A stretch of 64,000 nt of DNA from Phaffia rhodozyma. Lineage: Eukaryota; Basidiomycota; Tremellomycetes; Cystofilobasidiales; Mrakiaceae. The DNA is taken from positions 310,001 to 374,000 of the forward strand of contig JACGZH010000003.1 in NCBI GenBank assembly GCA_014706385.1. Reading direction: 5' to 3'. Positions 12,990-24,657 of this stretch are shown one piece after another; position 1 is the first letter of the stretch, and each line of letters begins with the position of its first letter. The notes beneath the pieces were generated by a model, which saw only the letters and a list, made by a program, of their open reading frames with translations, was not told where the DNA came from and did not search any database. The position numbers and the translations under genes were made by a program.

Positions 12990-13208
12990 TGGTGTAGCGT
13001 GTTTCAAGACTGATCGTCCTTTGTCTGATGGGATGGAAGTCGAGTATTCAAAACGAGCAAAGAGAAGGATGAGGATGGGCACAAATAGATTTTTGAATAT
13101 CATAAATATCTTATATAAGGGTATCTGGCTTCCTTGCCTCCTTCACCCCGTACATTTCAAACGCATGCTTTGACCATCAGATATCGACAACCAGTCTCTC
13201 TATCCAAC

Positions 13209-14159
13209 ATGTTCCCTTCTCTTGCCCGGCTAGGAGGCCTTGTCCAGTAAGTTTTGTTTCTCTCAAACGGCTTGCTTGAGAAGCAGGGAGTTCCGATTTA
13301 AGTGATTTCGAGTTCAACTTCTTTATATAACTCTTGATCAAATTCGTCCGATGTCTTTTCTTTATCCTACTCACCATTTCTCCCGACTTCTTCGCCGTTT
13401 GATTGAATTCGATCAATTCCCTCTTTCACAATGCATTTCATCAAACTAACAGCAAAGTGAACGCGAAGATGTCACCGTGTCAAAAGGCCGGTCAGCGAAA
13501 ACGACTCAAGACGGTGGACGAGGTGATCGAGGCTGTTAGAGCCAGTGGTGTCAAGCTCAAGTTGCTCGTACGTATCGTCTCTTCCCCTGGTTGTCTGCCT
13601 GCTTTGTCCTCTTTGCGTCTTTGGATGAAGGGCTAGAGATTTCGTCCTGTTTGGAACGGGTCTCGTGCTTTCTGCGGTCATTTAAGGACAGATTTGATGC
13701 AATGCTCGACTCAATCAGAATGGCCATTGATCCATCATAACTTTTTGTTTGTCTTTACTTATCTTGGAATTTGGTTGGGGACGGGCAAAACAACAGGACA
13801 ACTGTTTGGCCCTGCCTAAGGAGAGCGAGATGCGTGCTATCGGTCAGTACAACCAACTCTATCCTCTTGTTCCTTTCTTGTCGTCTAGAATGACTTTCCA
13901 TGACTGGTCGACTGACGGAATATCTTTGCATTTCTGAACTGCACAGACAAGTACACGACTTTCTCGAGGACGTGGCCTGGATACAGGAAACCGCTCAACA
14001 GGGTTCCCAAGTTCACCAGGGTTTGTTCTGTGTTTTACTCTTTGCACGATGTTCACATCCTTCAGATTCTTACTCCTTCCTCTCTTACCCTGTTTTTGTT
14101 GTGTTCTGGTCCTTGGCATGAAACAGTTGACGCACCGTGTGAACCCTGTTGGTTACTAG
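13209..14159 (+). CDS. MRPL31: Mitochondrial large ribosomal subunit protein mL60 (Mrpl31)
   Basis: Small fungal-specific protein of the mitochondrial large ribosomal subunit. Exon 1 is MFPSLARLGGLVQ-like and ends before gtaagt at 13247. Exon 2 gives MSPCQKAGQRKRLKTVDEVI and ends before gtacgt. Exon 3 gives LALPKESEMRAI, exon 4 gives YTTFSRTWPGYRKPLNRVPK, and exon 5 is LTHRVNPVGY with TAG at 14157-14159. The order matches yeast Mrpl31: an RQR(K)RL...VD segment, then PKE..M, DKY.TF, GYRK and VPK.T. About 110 residues in all. The basic N-terminus is likely a mitochondrial targeting region. Every phase checks by hand. Confidence 0.9.
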
Positions 14160-14659
14160 ACAGACAAAAAAAAAGCGATATGGATATATGTGTTTTTCTT
14201 TGCTTCGGCCTCTCGTTCGATTCTAGCTGGATGAAGAGAGATATATCAAGATGGGAGGTACGAAATATTGAGGCAACCAAAAGTTCTGAAAACTACAAAA
14301 GTGTTATCGCGAGCTACGCCACACTACTAAGAACACAAGGAGAAACACAGATCCGATGAAGTGAAACGGAACAAGAAACGAACAGTCAATGGTTTAAAGA
14401 CGATTGATCTATGACTTTTGTCCAGGCTGACCTTACCATGGAGGCAAAATGAGCTAATGAGAGAAAAGAAAGGAAGGAAGAGAGAGAGAGAGAGAGAGAG
14501 AGAAAGAAGGATAGACATCTATGGAGATAAGGGAGAAAGAGACGGTTTCTACTTGATCAATCTACTCTAAGTGACATGGATCTAATGAAAGAGAGCGACA
14601 GAGAGCAAGATGGAGGATGAGAGTGAAAAGAAAGAGGGAAAGACGAGAACGTTCAGGAG
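14160..14659. other. Intergenic, convergent 3' ends of mL60 and the Mpv17 gene
   Basis: Spacer between converging stops, purine-rich on the plus strand, with a GA microsatellite. No gene is seen. Confidence 0.6.
14479..14502. repeat. (GA)n microsatellite, about 12 units
   Basis: An uninterrupted AG/GA dinucleotide run inside a purine-rich spacer between mL60 and the Mpv17 family gene. It is likely length-polymorphic and has no coding role. Confidence 0.9.
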
Positions 14660-15870
14660 CTAGATAAGAGACAACGCATTCTTCTCTGCTTCCGCTATGG
14701 CGAGTTTATCGGTCTTGGAGTTGAGGATCGAGATGTACAAGTTCCAGAGAACTCCACAAGACGATTGAAAGGGGACCTATAGGGATAAAACGTGGATAAG
14801 CAAATGCAGAAAGAAAAGACGAGAAGATAAGGCAAAGAACGAAACCACAAGAAGGAGGAAAAGATGAACGATAGACGTACCCTGTAGGCAAGAGGCATAT
14901 ATCTAAAGTTGATGAGCTGAATCGCCGGCCAAACGGACCAGTTGGCAACGATGGCTGGGCCGAACATTTCCTTGTATTTATTTCCGATCTCATCGATCGA
15001 CTTTCCCTCGAGAGCGCCCATCGTACCGATGAACAGAACCAGTCCGATTGGAGCCATAACGACTGAGAACAAACAGAGACAAAGTAGATATTATCAGGGT
15101 CACAAGTTGGCCATTGAAGAACAGAGAGCAACGCCAACGACGTACTCTGATCGGCAAAGACTCTCTTTCCGAGAGCGGCGAGGGAAACCTTTGGCTTTGG
15201 ATCAATCGATCCAGCCGCTTTAGCTCCAGAATTAGACGGTGTCAGGATGCTTTTGGCCGTAGCTGGTCGAAGGGGAAAGTTCTTCTCAAGGATCTGTTGG
15301 GGGAAGATTTTGAGGTAGCTCGTTAGTGGAACGATTAAAAGAGGCGATGATGAGAAACAGAGATTGGCTTTGAGGAAGGACGAACGACATTCCATTTGCC
15401 GACTGATAGAGAAATACCAAGAAAGATTCAATAAGCTATTCAGCTGTTACTTCGATTTTCGGCCAACACTCACTCAATGGGCCGATGGCGACACCGAACG
15501 CAAGGAATCTCAGCGTCCGCCATGGATCGTAGATCGGTCTTGTCTCGTGGGTGCCCGTATGAAGAAACTGGAGTGTCAAAGTATGAGCCATCTGGTTAGG
15601 AATGTTTTCGAACACAAACGCAACAGAACATTTCTAATCCGAACAGAACCTTACCTTTATCTGGGTCGTTTGAGCCTGATACGAGAAAAGAAAGAAGATG
15701 TGAGTGATCTACGACGAGGCTGAGAAGGCGCGAGAGAGAGAAGAAAAAAGACGAACGACCGCATCGGCAAACCCGGTGAGCGCTCCGTTGGTGAGAGCCA
15801 AAGTCGTGCCAGGAGAACGACGGAAGGAATCATTGTAGAACCTGGCGAACGAATATAGTAGCTGGATCAT
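14660..15870 (-). CDS. Mpv17/PMP22 family membrane protein (Sym1-like)
   Basis: Four-helix organelle membrane protein family. Yeast Sym1 and Mpv17 sit in the mitochondrial inner membrane and Pxmp2 in peroxisomes. The start at 15870 gives MIQLLYSFARFYNDSFRRSP, close to the family's opening (YxxxLxxxPxxTxxxTxGxLxGxGD), then TLALTNGALTGFADA. Another exon gives YDPWRTLRFLAFGVAIGPL, matching the conserved DxxRTxRxxxxGxxxGP block. The next holds APIGLVLFIGTMGALEG. The signature W-P-x-x-Q-x-x-N-F is seen as VWPAIQLINFRYMPLAYR. The last exon begins VPFQSSCGVLWNLYIS, the usual V..L.W..Y.S end, and stops at 14660. A Ser/Lys-rich segment between helices 2 and 3 is longer than usual. Mitochondrion versus peroxisome cannot be decided here. 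Confidence 0.9.
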
Positions 15871-16127
15871 CCTGTGTATCTATATAGTCAAAGGATGAGT
15901 GTATGATGATAAAACTCTGCTTGCTCTCTCCCTTGCTTTCTTGATGGCTCAACGGAACGAATGACGTCGGCGGGTAGAGATAAGTCTACGAGGCTTATCT
16001 AATATTTGAATCTGGTAATTCAAATAACGCTTACCTAAGTTCAGTTTCCCCGCTCATCCTGCCCTGACCGCTTCTACCGGTTCCTCAATCTCCTATCTGC
16101 CAACCATCGTCTTTGACATCGACATCC

Positions 16128-18450
16128 ATGCCATCGTTCAGCTCGCCTCAACCCTTACAGACACTGACAGAGCTGCTGTCTCCTAGTCTTACCTCTACGC
16201 CTACGTCCACTCCCACAGCCGTTCCGAATCTTGCATCGACCCCTGTATCGATAGACTTACCCGTGTTCCCTCTTGCGGAGGGTGAGCTGGACAAGACAGC
16301 AAGCTCACAGCAGCAGCAGCAGCAATCAGAACCCTCAAGCTCCACTCATGTTCATATGCACCCATCTGAAGAACACGTTTATATGCCATGTCCAACTCTG
16401 TCACAGCCTCGTCTACCTTCCCAGGATGAAGCAGCTCGTGATTCTCCACCCTCTCATGACCAATCGCCCATCAGCTTGCTTTCCAATGTTCCGCCATCCA
16501 GGACCTCTATGACAACGGATGTCCCGTCTACAAAGTCATCTCTCCTTCATCCTTCCTCGTCTGTTTCTGATTCTCCGACGTCTGAAACCCATTCTCCAGA
16601 CGCTCTGTCCTCCTCTCCCGCATCTTCCACTCTTTCTGCATTCTTGTCATCCTCGTCAGCTTCAACTTCGTCATCACCTTCTTCTCCGTCGTCATCAGTC
16701 GCGTCGTCGACAAGATCGACCTCGATAGAGCCTAAGCCGTTCAAGCCGTCCCCCTCCATATCGTATCTGCCTCCACCGGAGAGTTGTCCTTCCTCAAACC
16801 ATCGAATGCCCTCTCCTCAGAAAGGTCATGTGCGTGGCATTCGTTCTGTAGACTGCTCTATTGAGTTGAGGAATTGAAGTTGACGAAATCGCTGTTCTCT
16901 CCCTCTCCCTTCAGGCATGCATATATCCAGGTTCTAAATTTAGAGGAACTCAGAGATCGGGTAAGAATGCCTACAACGTTCAAGTCATCATCAAAGATGT
17001 CGACTGGGATGAAGGCACACTCTGCGGCTTTCTGGAGATTCAGGGCTTGACAGAAGAGTTTCCTTGGTGTGTACCTCTTCTTGCGTTTCTCCGCATCGAT
17101 GGTCCCTAACTCCAGACGTGACGATTTCAATTGCGATCTCCTTTCTCAGGCTCACCACCTTTTTCGAAGGGGAGATCATCGGCCCCAAATTCAGCTTTCA
17201 GACCAATCGTGTGAGTACATTCGCCTCCTTCTCGTCATCCGTCTCTTTGTCGTGTTTATTCATCTTCACATTCTCTCTCTCGATCTCTTCTCGCAGTGGG
17301 AAGCAACAGCTCAGACAGATCTGGCCCATTGGTCCAAGTTCCCGCTGTTTCAGCCCCTCAAGGCCGGTTTTCAGAGACGGGAAGAGCGGAAGATGGATGA
17401 CTGTGTCGTCGGACCGGCCGGCGTGGTTGGTGACGTAGGTGAAGAATCAGGCGCAAGAGGTGGAGTTTTCATGAGATGGAAGGAAAAATTTTTGGTGCCT
17501 GGTGAGCATCACCTAGCCCATCTCGTATCCATCTATCGGTCTTGATTGACTCTTGTGTTTGTTTCGGTTTTATCGCTCTATCAGACCACAAAAAGTCTTC
17601 GGTCGAAGGCGCTTCGTTCTCTGGATTCTACTAGTTCGTCTGTTCTTATCGATCGCCTGACCCCTCGCTTCTCTCTACTGCTATCTAATCGGATTTTCAT
17701 CGGTCTATTGCAGTATCTGTATCGACTTTACACCTTCGTCATCAACAAATATATCCAAATCTTCCCTTCCTCCCTCATCACCGCCCCTACCTCCGTTCTC
17801 TACCCTTCAGTCAACACGGCGTCGATGGAACTCCGCATTATCCTCGTCAAGTCCAGGGTTAGACATATGGATGGGGCATACAATAACTTCCGCCTCACGT
17901 CTTCCTATTCCGAATCTAGGCTTGGATATTAGCGCTCAAGCGAGGGATTCTCGAGGGATCAGTCATTTCGGACAGAACAGAAGAGAATCTGTTACATGGT
18001 TTGGTCCATCATCGACAAACGCTGGAGGAGCAAGCGCCGGCTCTAATAGGAGAGGCACCATATCGGAAGATCGAGCGTGGGGTAGAACGGACGCGTGGGG
18101 CCGACAATTAAACAATGTCGGCCCCGATGTTCAACCTGATGATGAGGATGATGAGCGGTATGAAGAAGAAAGTGAAGACGGTGAGGGTGAAGAGATAGGT
18201 GGTGGGGAACTGATGACTGGGTTCTACTTCCATCATGTATGTTCTTTCCGTTTGTTCTCGTGGAAGACGGCCTGTGGCGTGGCGAACCTCGCGCGATCGA
18301 CGTAGAGATTGCAGTACTCTGTCTGTCCTGATACTCATCTTCTTGCTCTTTCGTGTTTTATATGCCCAGTTGAACTCTGAACCATTCCAGCAATTGTCCC
18401 TTCGACATGTCCCCGAACGTGGGATTCGTCCGACGTTTCATTTCATGTAG
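16128..18450 (+). CDS. GID4: GID/CTLH E3 ligase substrate receptor GID4 (Vid24)
   Basis: Substrate receptor that binds N-terminal proline degrons for the GID/CTLH ubiquitin ligase, which degrades gluconeogenic enzymes. The start at 16128 opens a 230-residue Ser/Thr/Pro-rich leader with a five-Gln run. The conserved domain begins YPGSKFRGTQRSGKNAYNV, then DVDWDEGTLCGFLEIQGLT, LTTFFEGEIIGPKFSF, WEATAQTDLAHWSKFP, and KEKFLVP. It continues as DHKKSSVEGASFSGFYYIC across a donor gttcgt and an acceptor at the cag before tatctg. About 160 residues of extra sequence follow, ending in an acidic block, before GFYFHH. After the last intron comes EPFQQLSLRHVPERGI and a stop at 18450. The receptor fold is otherwise complete. 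It is divergent from the Mpv17 family gene. Confidence 0.92.
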
Positions 18451-18724
18451 TTTTTTTTTCTTGTATTTTATCATTTCATCAATATTGTGTGTTTTGTCTT
18501 GTGTTTCATGCTGTTTTTCGTTTGTAGATATATAGTGTTCTCTTCTCATCTTCCTCTTCTTGTCCCGCGTATTCCAACTGTCGATTTGTAATCTTACCTA
18601 GTCCCTTCCATAAGAAAGAAAGGAATGTATTCATATCTTGTAGAAGGCCTTCTCCTCTTCAACCTCTTCCTGCTCTACTCTCCTTTTCTGATAGTTCATC
18701 TGATTAATTAAATGACAGCGCACC

Positions 18725-20451
18725 TCAAACCCTCTCTCCAATCCTGCCTACCCATCTCGCATCGTCATTCAGGAAGCTATACCAAAGCCCGACGATGCCA
18801 ACAGTAGCCGCATGCCAAAGACTATGAGCATCAAACGTCCTATCCAGTATCGGAGGGAAATCAAAGAGCTCGAAGGACATGGCGAGGGTGAAGAGGAGAC
18901 CAATCAGGGCTGGCCGGGCCATATGGGACGGTCGCTTTCTCCTCTCCTCCCGGTCTATATTCGAGTTTGGACTTGAGTCCGAAGAGGAAGAAAGGGAAGG
19001 AGAAGAAAGGTAGGGAGGAGGAAAGAACGGGAGGGATGGGAAAAAAGACCAGAGCATCCAGAGAAGGTTATGTGTACTTCCGATGATCACATTGCTCACA
19101 ATATTGTATCCGTCTTTGATTTCATTCCCCGCAATATCAAAAACAAGATCTCAGTGTCGTCGATCTTCTCTTCCATCCTTCTTGAGAGGTCCGTCACTAG
19201 AGGCGAAGAAGGAAAAAGAAAAGAGAAAATGACTTACAGTCAAATGGAACATGAGTCATCAAATAGCTTACATGACACACAAACATTGTCCCAAACAGTA
19301 TCGTCCAAAAGAGAGCCCATGGGTTAAACTGTAGTCTTCTCGAATGGCCGATACTCGCGCCTAAACTGTTTCCTGCGCTCAGATTTTTAGTGGAAGAGAG
19401 ATTGTAAGTGGTGGATGAAGGAGGGAGGTAAAGGTGCCAAATTCGGACGATGGCGAGGAGAAGCGAGAACGTGATCCCAAATCCAGCAGAAAAGTAATCC
19501 ATCTTTTCTGTCCATGGTTTGTCTGTCATGTCGTTGAAAGACGAACGAACAGCACTGCTTCAGTGTATCTCTCAAAGATGAACACCCAAAGAAATGCACG
19601 AGAGGAAGAACGTAGACAGACCTCGGGTATGGAAAACACTGGACCAAACCCAAGTATTGAGACCTGCATAGCCCCAAGCCAAGTACCAGCCCCTCAATTG
19701 ACTTGATTTTGGGATCCGTCGACTTGACGAACGGATTCCTCGGAAGTGCATGACACCGTTTGCTATGCTGAAAAAGACGCTCGCCGGTTCTTGCATTCCT
19801 AGGAGCCTGCTCTCCGGTGAGATCAGCGCGCAAGTTTTTATTGAAGTTTTCAAGGAGGGTGAATCAAGATTGGATACAAAGCGCGATCATAAGAGGGGAG
19901 TGAAGACAGAAAGCCAAAGTGAGCTCTTTGTCTTGGACAAAAGAGAACGAAATGACGGACGAACCGTCGGAATGGCCATTTTCCATAGAACTGCTGAACG
20001 CCTTCGATCTGAACGACATCGTTCATACAATCGTATTTGCATTCGTCTTCCTAAAGGTTGTTTCGAACCAAGTTTGTGTTTATCGATCATCAGAACCACA
20101 GGAAGGATTCATATGATGTCGAGCGACAGAATCGTACAGGATGATGTCGGGTTTCAGAAGAGCAAATACAAAATTCATATTTTAGAAATGTCAAAGCTCA
20201 AGACAACCGGACATCAAGATTTCTATTATTTCAACACTCACACAGGTCCATCTAGTCAGCCAGAGGAAAGGATCTGTTGTGGTGATAGCCTTTAGATGAG
20301 GTGTACAGCTCTGTGTGCAGTCCTCTAGGCATATCCGGAAGGAAGGCAAGCGGTCTCCTGATGAACCCATGACAGGCAGGGCTGAGATAAAGAAGACAGC
20401 AGCTAGAGTCAAGAGTAGCTTTGAGCAGTCAGATGACCGGATGATACCCAT
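18725..20451 (-). CDS. PER1: Post-GPI-attachment protein PER1 / PGAP3
   Basis: ER/Golgi membrane hydrolase-like protein of the CREST superfamily that removes the unsaturated sn-2 acyl chain from GPI anchors. The start at 20451 gives a signal peptide (LLLTLAAVFFISALPV) followed by the conserved SSGDRLPSFRICLEDC. After an intron come the Cys-rich DECKYDCMNDVV and QQFYGKWPFRR, then LGMQEPASVFFSIANGVMH and WYLAWGYAGLNTWVWSSVFH with the family His. Further exons carry EKMDYFSAGFGITFSLLLA and LFWTILFGTMFVCHVSYL. The last exon has ELFDFPPILDRTFDAHSLWH and ends GRIGERV at 18725. A Ser-rich, charged loop (about 18945-19010) precedes the last helices. Each family block is present in order. Confidence 0.92.
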
Positions 20452-20668
20452 GGATCTTGTACCGAAGAGAACAGTATGTATGATGAAAGCTTCAAGCGAC
20501 AGAAAGATGAATGAAAACCAAAGTTGGTCGAGAAAAGAGAGTTTTCGTTCGGACTCGCCCGATCAAGATGGAAACATCCTCCGGACCATCAACAACCATC
20601 TCGTTTCGACCTCCCGGGTCTTTTGTATCTCTTTTCGGGACTCCTAGCTGCTATAGATCACACAAAGG

Positions 20669-21230
20669 ATGGATGCATTCATCAAACAAGTCTCTGATCT
20701 GTGCGAGGGAACAATCGTAAGAGTTTGAGATTCTTTCATTCCAGTCAGCTCAAACGACTGACTTGGTCTTCCTTCTTTCCTTCTTTCCTTCTTTCCTTCT
20801 TTCCTTCTTTGCTTCTTTGCTTCTTCTTTCTCTAGGATCACTACGGCCAGCATGTCGTCGATCGAACCGCACAACTATCTTTAGGGATTGTGGCCGTAAG
20901 CACATACTCCTCACACGCTCTAGTCGCCCATACGCTTACCCATATATCTGCTGCGTTGTCTCTCAACTGTTTCTCAGACGATCGCCTTCCTTGTGGGTCT
21001 AGTACTGCAGGACATCAGGATGTCTTTGGTGATCTTTGGGTTCTCTTTCTTTGTCCTTCTCCTGGTGCGTCCCTCGATATCCTTCTTTCAATTAAAATCT
21101 CTCCTTGGTTTCGACTCCTTCCATTCACTAACACCTGTTCCTCGACGAATAGGTCGTTGTTCCTCCGTGGCCGATGTTCAACCGTCATCCCGTCAAGTAC
21201 AAATCTGTTGCTATCCAACCCAAACAATGA
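20669..21230 (+). CDS. SPC1: Signal peptidase complex subunit SPC1 (SPC12)
   Basis: Small non-catalytic subunit of the ER signal peptidase. The four exons give about 90 residues. Exon 1 is MDAFIKQVSDLCEGTI, ending before gtaaga at 20717. Exon 2 is DHYGQHVVDRTAQLSLGIVA. Exon 3 is hydrophobic (TIAFLVGLVLQDIRMSLVIF, then GFSFFVLLL). Exon 4 holds the conserved PPWPMFNRHPVKY and ends AIQPKQ at 21230. Two membrane helices separated by a short lumenal turn, followed by PPWP..RHP, is the family pattern. The gene is too fragmented to appear as one open frame. It is divergent from PER1 over 217 bp; both products work in the ER. Confidence 0.9.
20770..20823. repeat. (CTTT/CCTT)n tetranucleotide repeat inside SPC1 intron 1
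   Basis: About eleven four-base units, with CTTT and CTTG variants at the end, sit just upstream of the 3' splice site at 20835. The run makes up almost all of the polypyrimidine tract of SPC1 intron 1. Confidence 0.9.
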
Positions 21231-21480
21231 ATGTCTTTATTCTCTGTTCCACTCCTAGACATCAAGACCTGAGCTGTCTCCGTGTTCATCATCAGGCCTG
21301 AGAGAAAGACAAGAGCTTGACCCTGAAGCTGACTAAGCAAATATAATAACCCTCACATCTTTGCAACCCTCGGCCTAACCCGATTGATTCATTGATTTCC
21401 CTCGAATCGACATTGGGTAAGACTTTTGACGACCACCATATCTCTTCTTAAACTTGAGCCATCGCAAGAACACATCCACT
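21231..21480. promoter_or_regulatory. SPC1 3' UTR and aldo-keto reductase promoter region
   Basis: A 250-bp tandem spacer between the SPC1 stop and the reductase ATG. No specific motif could be assigned. Confidence 0.4.
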
Positions 21481-24127
21481 ATGTATGAACAGACAGAGAA
21501 CAAAGTGAGCTTGTATGTATACTCTTCTATCCACGAAAGTTCTCACTGACCTCGTGAGGGTGTTAGATGGAGTACGTCCGGTTAGGAAACTCGGGCTTGA
21601 AGGTGTCCAAGATCATCCTGTAAGAGCTCAAGAGCTTTTGATCTTTCTCAGATCTGGTTGCTTGGAGTCGTCCAGTTAAACATCTGCTTTGTTGTGTGTC
21701 ACACTCTATCAGAGGATGCATGTGTATGTGATATACCGACATATATCTATCTGATCGACTGACCGATTAGAAACGCAACTGACACAACGGTACACCTGCA
21801 ATCTCTTCGGTGGATGTTTGTTTCCCATCTCAGCCTACGGAGATGCGGATTGGCAAGATTGGGTAAGCTTGTATTTCATCTTCTCTTTGACAAGAACGTG
21901 CAGAGAAGAATAACCGAAATGTTCTCTAGGTCCTCGATGAAGAAGCGTCCTTGCCTCATTTCAAGTTTGCTTATGACCGAGGTGTTCAGACATGGGGTTC
22001 GTTCGGATAATCATCGGACATTTTATTGTGCAGCACATGATATCTGATGAATAGTCCTCTCCAACACTTCGTCAAAAATAGATACCGCCGATGTATACTC
22101 CATGGGTGTGAGTCATACGAAATTTCCTTATCTGTAGTTAACAAGGTTGTTGACATCAATATCTACGTTGCGTTGAGGACAATCAGCAATCCGAGATCAT
22201 TGTTGGAAAGGTATCCTGTTTCTTTATCAGAGATATGCTCGACCATGATCGCTCACCTCTATATGTCTTTTGAAATCACTCATAGGCCATCAAGAAGTAT
22301 GACTTGCCTCGAGACAACCTGGTCATCATGACCAAAGTTCGTATTACACTTGATCTGTTCTCATTTATCTGGCCACCGACCAAAAGTCTTACAATCCTCT
22401 TTAACTTGTACATCCCACCAGGTTTACAATTTGACCACCAGAAGTCCTGGGGAGAAGATTAGTGGTAGAGTGGAGGCCGAGAAGAAAGGGTTCGTCATTT
22501 TGTTCAATGCAGAGATAGTTGAAAAGAACAACAAGCAGTGAATTGCGTCAAACTTATTGGGCCTTATTCTGTGTTTCTCATGATATGAAGCTATGTCAAC
22601 CAGCAAGGTCTAAGCAGAAAGGTTGTTCATAGACGTCTTTTTGTGACAAGTTGAGAGACGAAAGATTCTAAATATCTTCCATCTTGTTCTATCTTTTCCA
22701 TCACAGCACATCTTTGCTTCTGTTGAAAGGTCAGTACATGCCTTGATCGTTTTCAGTCCAAGAGTCGTATGATCGGTCGAGATGAATACCTGGATCCTCA
22801 CGAATCAACTGGTCATGTTATAGATCCTTGGAGCGCCTTCAGTTGGACTACATCGATCTAGTATGTCCTTTTTGGTAGCGCTCTCTTTGCACGAACAGCA
22901 TGTCGAAAAGTCTTATCCGTTATTGTTTCGCAGCTCCAATGCCACCGGTTCGATTATGACACGCCTATTGAGGAGACCATGCAGGCTCTGCACGACGTCG
23001 TCCAGTCTGGAAAAGTTCGATATGTTGGCATGTCTAGCTGTTATGCGTACCAATGTACGATTCTTCCATGTTCTAGCCTTTTTCTTTTCTTTCCTTATTC
23101 ATATCTTCACTTATTTAAATAAAACATCGACTGACTGATGTTGCGCCTTTCAATGAGAATGTCCAGTCCATACGATGCAGAACTATGCGATCAATAATAA
23201 GCTCACCCCTTTTATATCAATGCAGAACTTTCATAATGCTTTTTATCGAGAGGAAGGTTAGTACCGTTCATCTCATTGGTTGACTCATCAATCTATTTGT
23301 GCGCTGAAAGACAGACATTGTGAATTATATGTCTCGCCCCTTGGTTCCTCTTCAGAGAGAGAGATGATCCCTTTGTGTCGACAGCTAGGCGTCGGTATCA
23401 TCCCGTGGTCTGTACGTCGGGACCGTTAATCATGAAAGGATACTGTGTGAGAGCTGGGTTCGATCGGAGCTGAATTATTTATACTTTCGTGTAGCCTTTG
23501 GCACGAGGGATGTTGACTCGACCTATTGGTAAAGAGACAAAGAGAAGCGAGGCGGATCCGTAAGTTGATTCATACGTGTGTATTCCATCTTGGTGGCCTT
23601 CCTCCCAAGCACATGTTTACCGCCTCTTCTTTCTACACTTTCGCCTATGACAGCGGATTCAAGGGTCGAAACCTGCACCAGCCTGGGGAAGCAGGAACTG
23701 CCATCAACCAAGCGTATGTTTTTCTTTCTTCACAGTATCCCTTTTAAGACTACCGGACGGATCAACTCATATCTAATAACAAATGATGTACAGAGTGGAG
23801 GCTATCGCGAAAAAGCGAGGTGTGTTGATGAGCCAAGTAGCGCTCGCTTGGAGTCTCGCTCAACCGGGGATCTCTGCGCCTATCATCGGTTCAACTTCGA
23901 TCAGCCACCTGGAGGAACTCATCGGTTTGTCTATCTTATTTTCCTCTTCTTTGATTCAAGTGCAGCTAGAGAACCTGGTTTGAATGTACGGCTGAGGTGA
24001 TGATTTTCATCCTTCTTTCTGTTCAACACGCGGCTATTTAGATGGAATACACCTCAAATTGACGGACGAAGAGATCGAGAGTATCTCCAAGCCTTACGTC
24101 CCGAAGTCTATCGTTGGTTACCAATAA
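21481..24127 (+). CDS. Aldo-keto reductase, about 12 exons
   Basis: NADPH-dependent carbonyl reductase of the fungal AAD/versiconal-reductase type; substrate unknown. The start at 21481 (MYEQTENK) splices to MEYVRLGNSGLKVSKIIL. The second ATG, at the head of exon 2, is an alternative start. Following exons give the GCMxYGDxxWQxW-like region, LDEEASLPHFKFAYDRGVQT, and DTADVYSMG with catalytic Asp and Tyr. They continue with EIIVGKAIKKYDLPRDNLVI, the catalytic Lys in MTK, and RLQLDYIDLLQCHRFD carrying the active-site His. Then come VVQSGKVRYVGMSSCYAYQ, IIPWSPLARGMLTR, the cofactor loop IIGSTSISHLEELI, and PKSIVGYQ ending at 24127. All tetrad positions are present. Introns are exceptionally many for about 350 residues. 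Confidence 0.9.
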
Positions 24128-24531
24128 TGTGCTTGACCTGGCACCCTGGCGCTCTCGACGATATATGATTAGGAATGTTTTCCTCAACATATGTTATTTT
24201 CAGTTCTCCTCTATCGTTCTTTTCTCCCCTCCTACGCAGGTCTCTGTCTATCCAGGACCAGTCCTCAGATGTTTTCTTCTTTTGTTGTATCCCATTCTGA
24301 TAGTTACAGTGATATTCGGTCAGCGCTCTCAAGTATTTTATGGATGTTCGCTGATCGTATCAAATCAAAACCCACTCTGACCCGCGTTCAAAAGAAAGAC
24401 GAGACCAAGAAGGCCATGGAATTTAACTCGAAGAAGCAAACAGACGGACGTAACGGGAATAAATACGGTTGAATCAAATGATACGTTCTAAAAACGAGAT
24501 AACAGGCAAAACCGCTCCCAAAAAACAATAA

Positions 24532-24562
<31 letters not shown>

Positions 24563-24657
24563 TATATTTCTCTTTCTTCTGGTCGGTCTACATAAGGAGA
24601 AAAGGATACACAAAGAGGGAAAGACCCGGTTCTATATAGGATCCGGAGAGGGCTCAT
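24128..24657. other. Intergenic, convergent 3' ends; holds an (AAC)n repeat
   Basis: Spacer between the reductase stop and the NAD(P)H-hydrate dehydratase stop. It is A-rich toward its right half, with a trinucleotide run. No gene is seen. Confidence 0.6.
24534..24562. repeat. (AAC)n trinucleotide microsatellite
   Basis: About nine uninterrupted CAA/AAC units in an A-rich non-coding spacer. Probably a length-variable marker. Confidence 0.9.
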
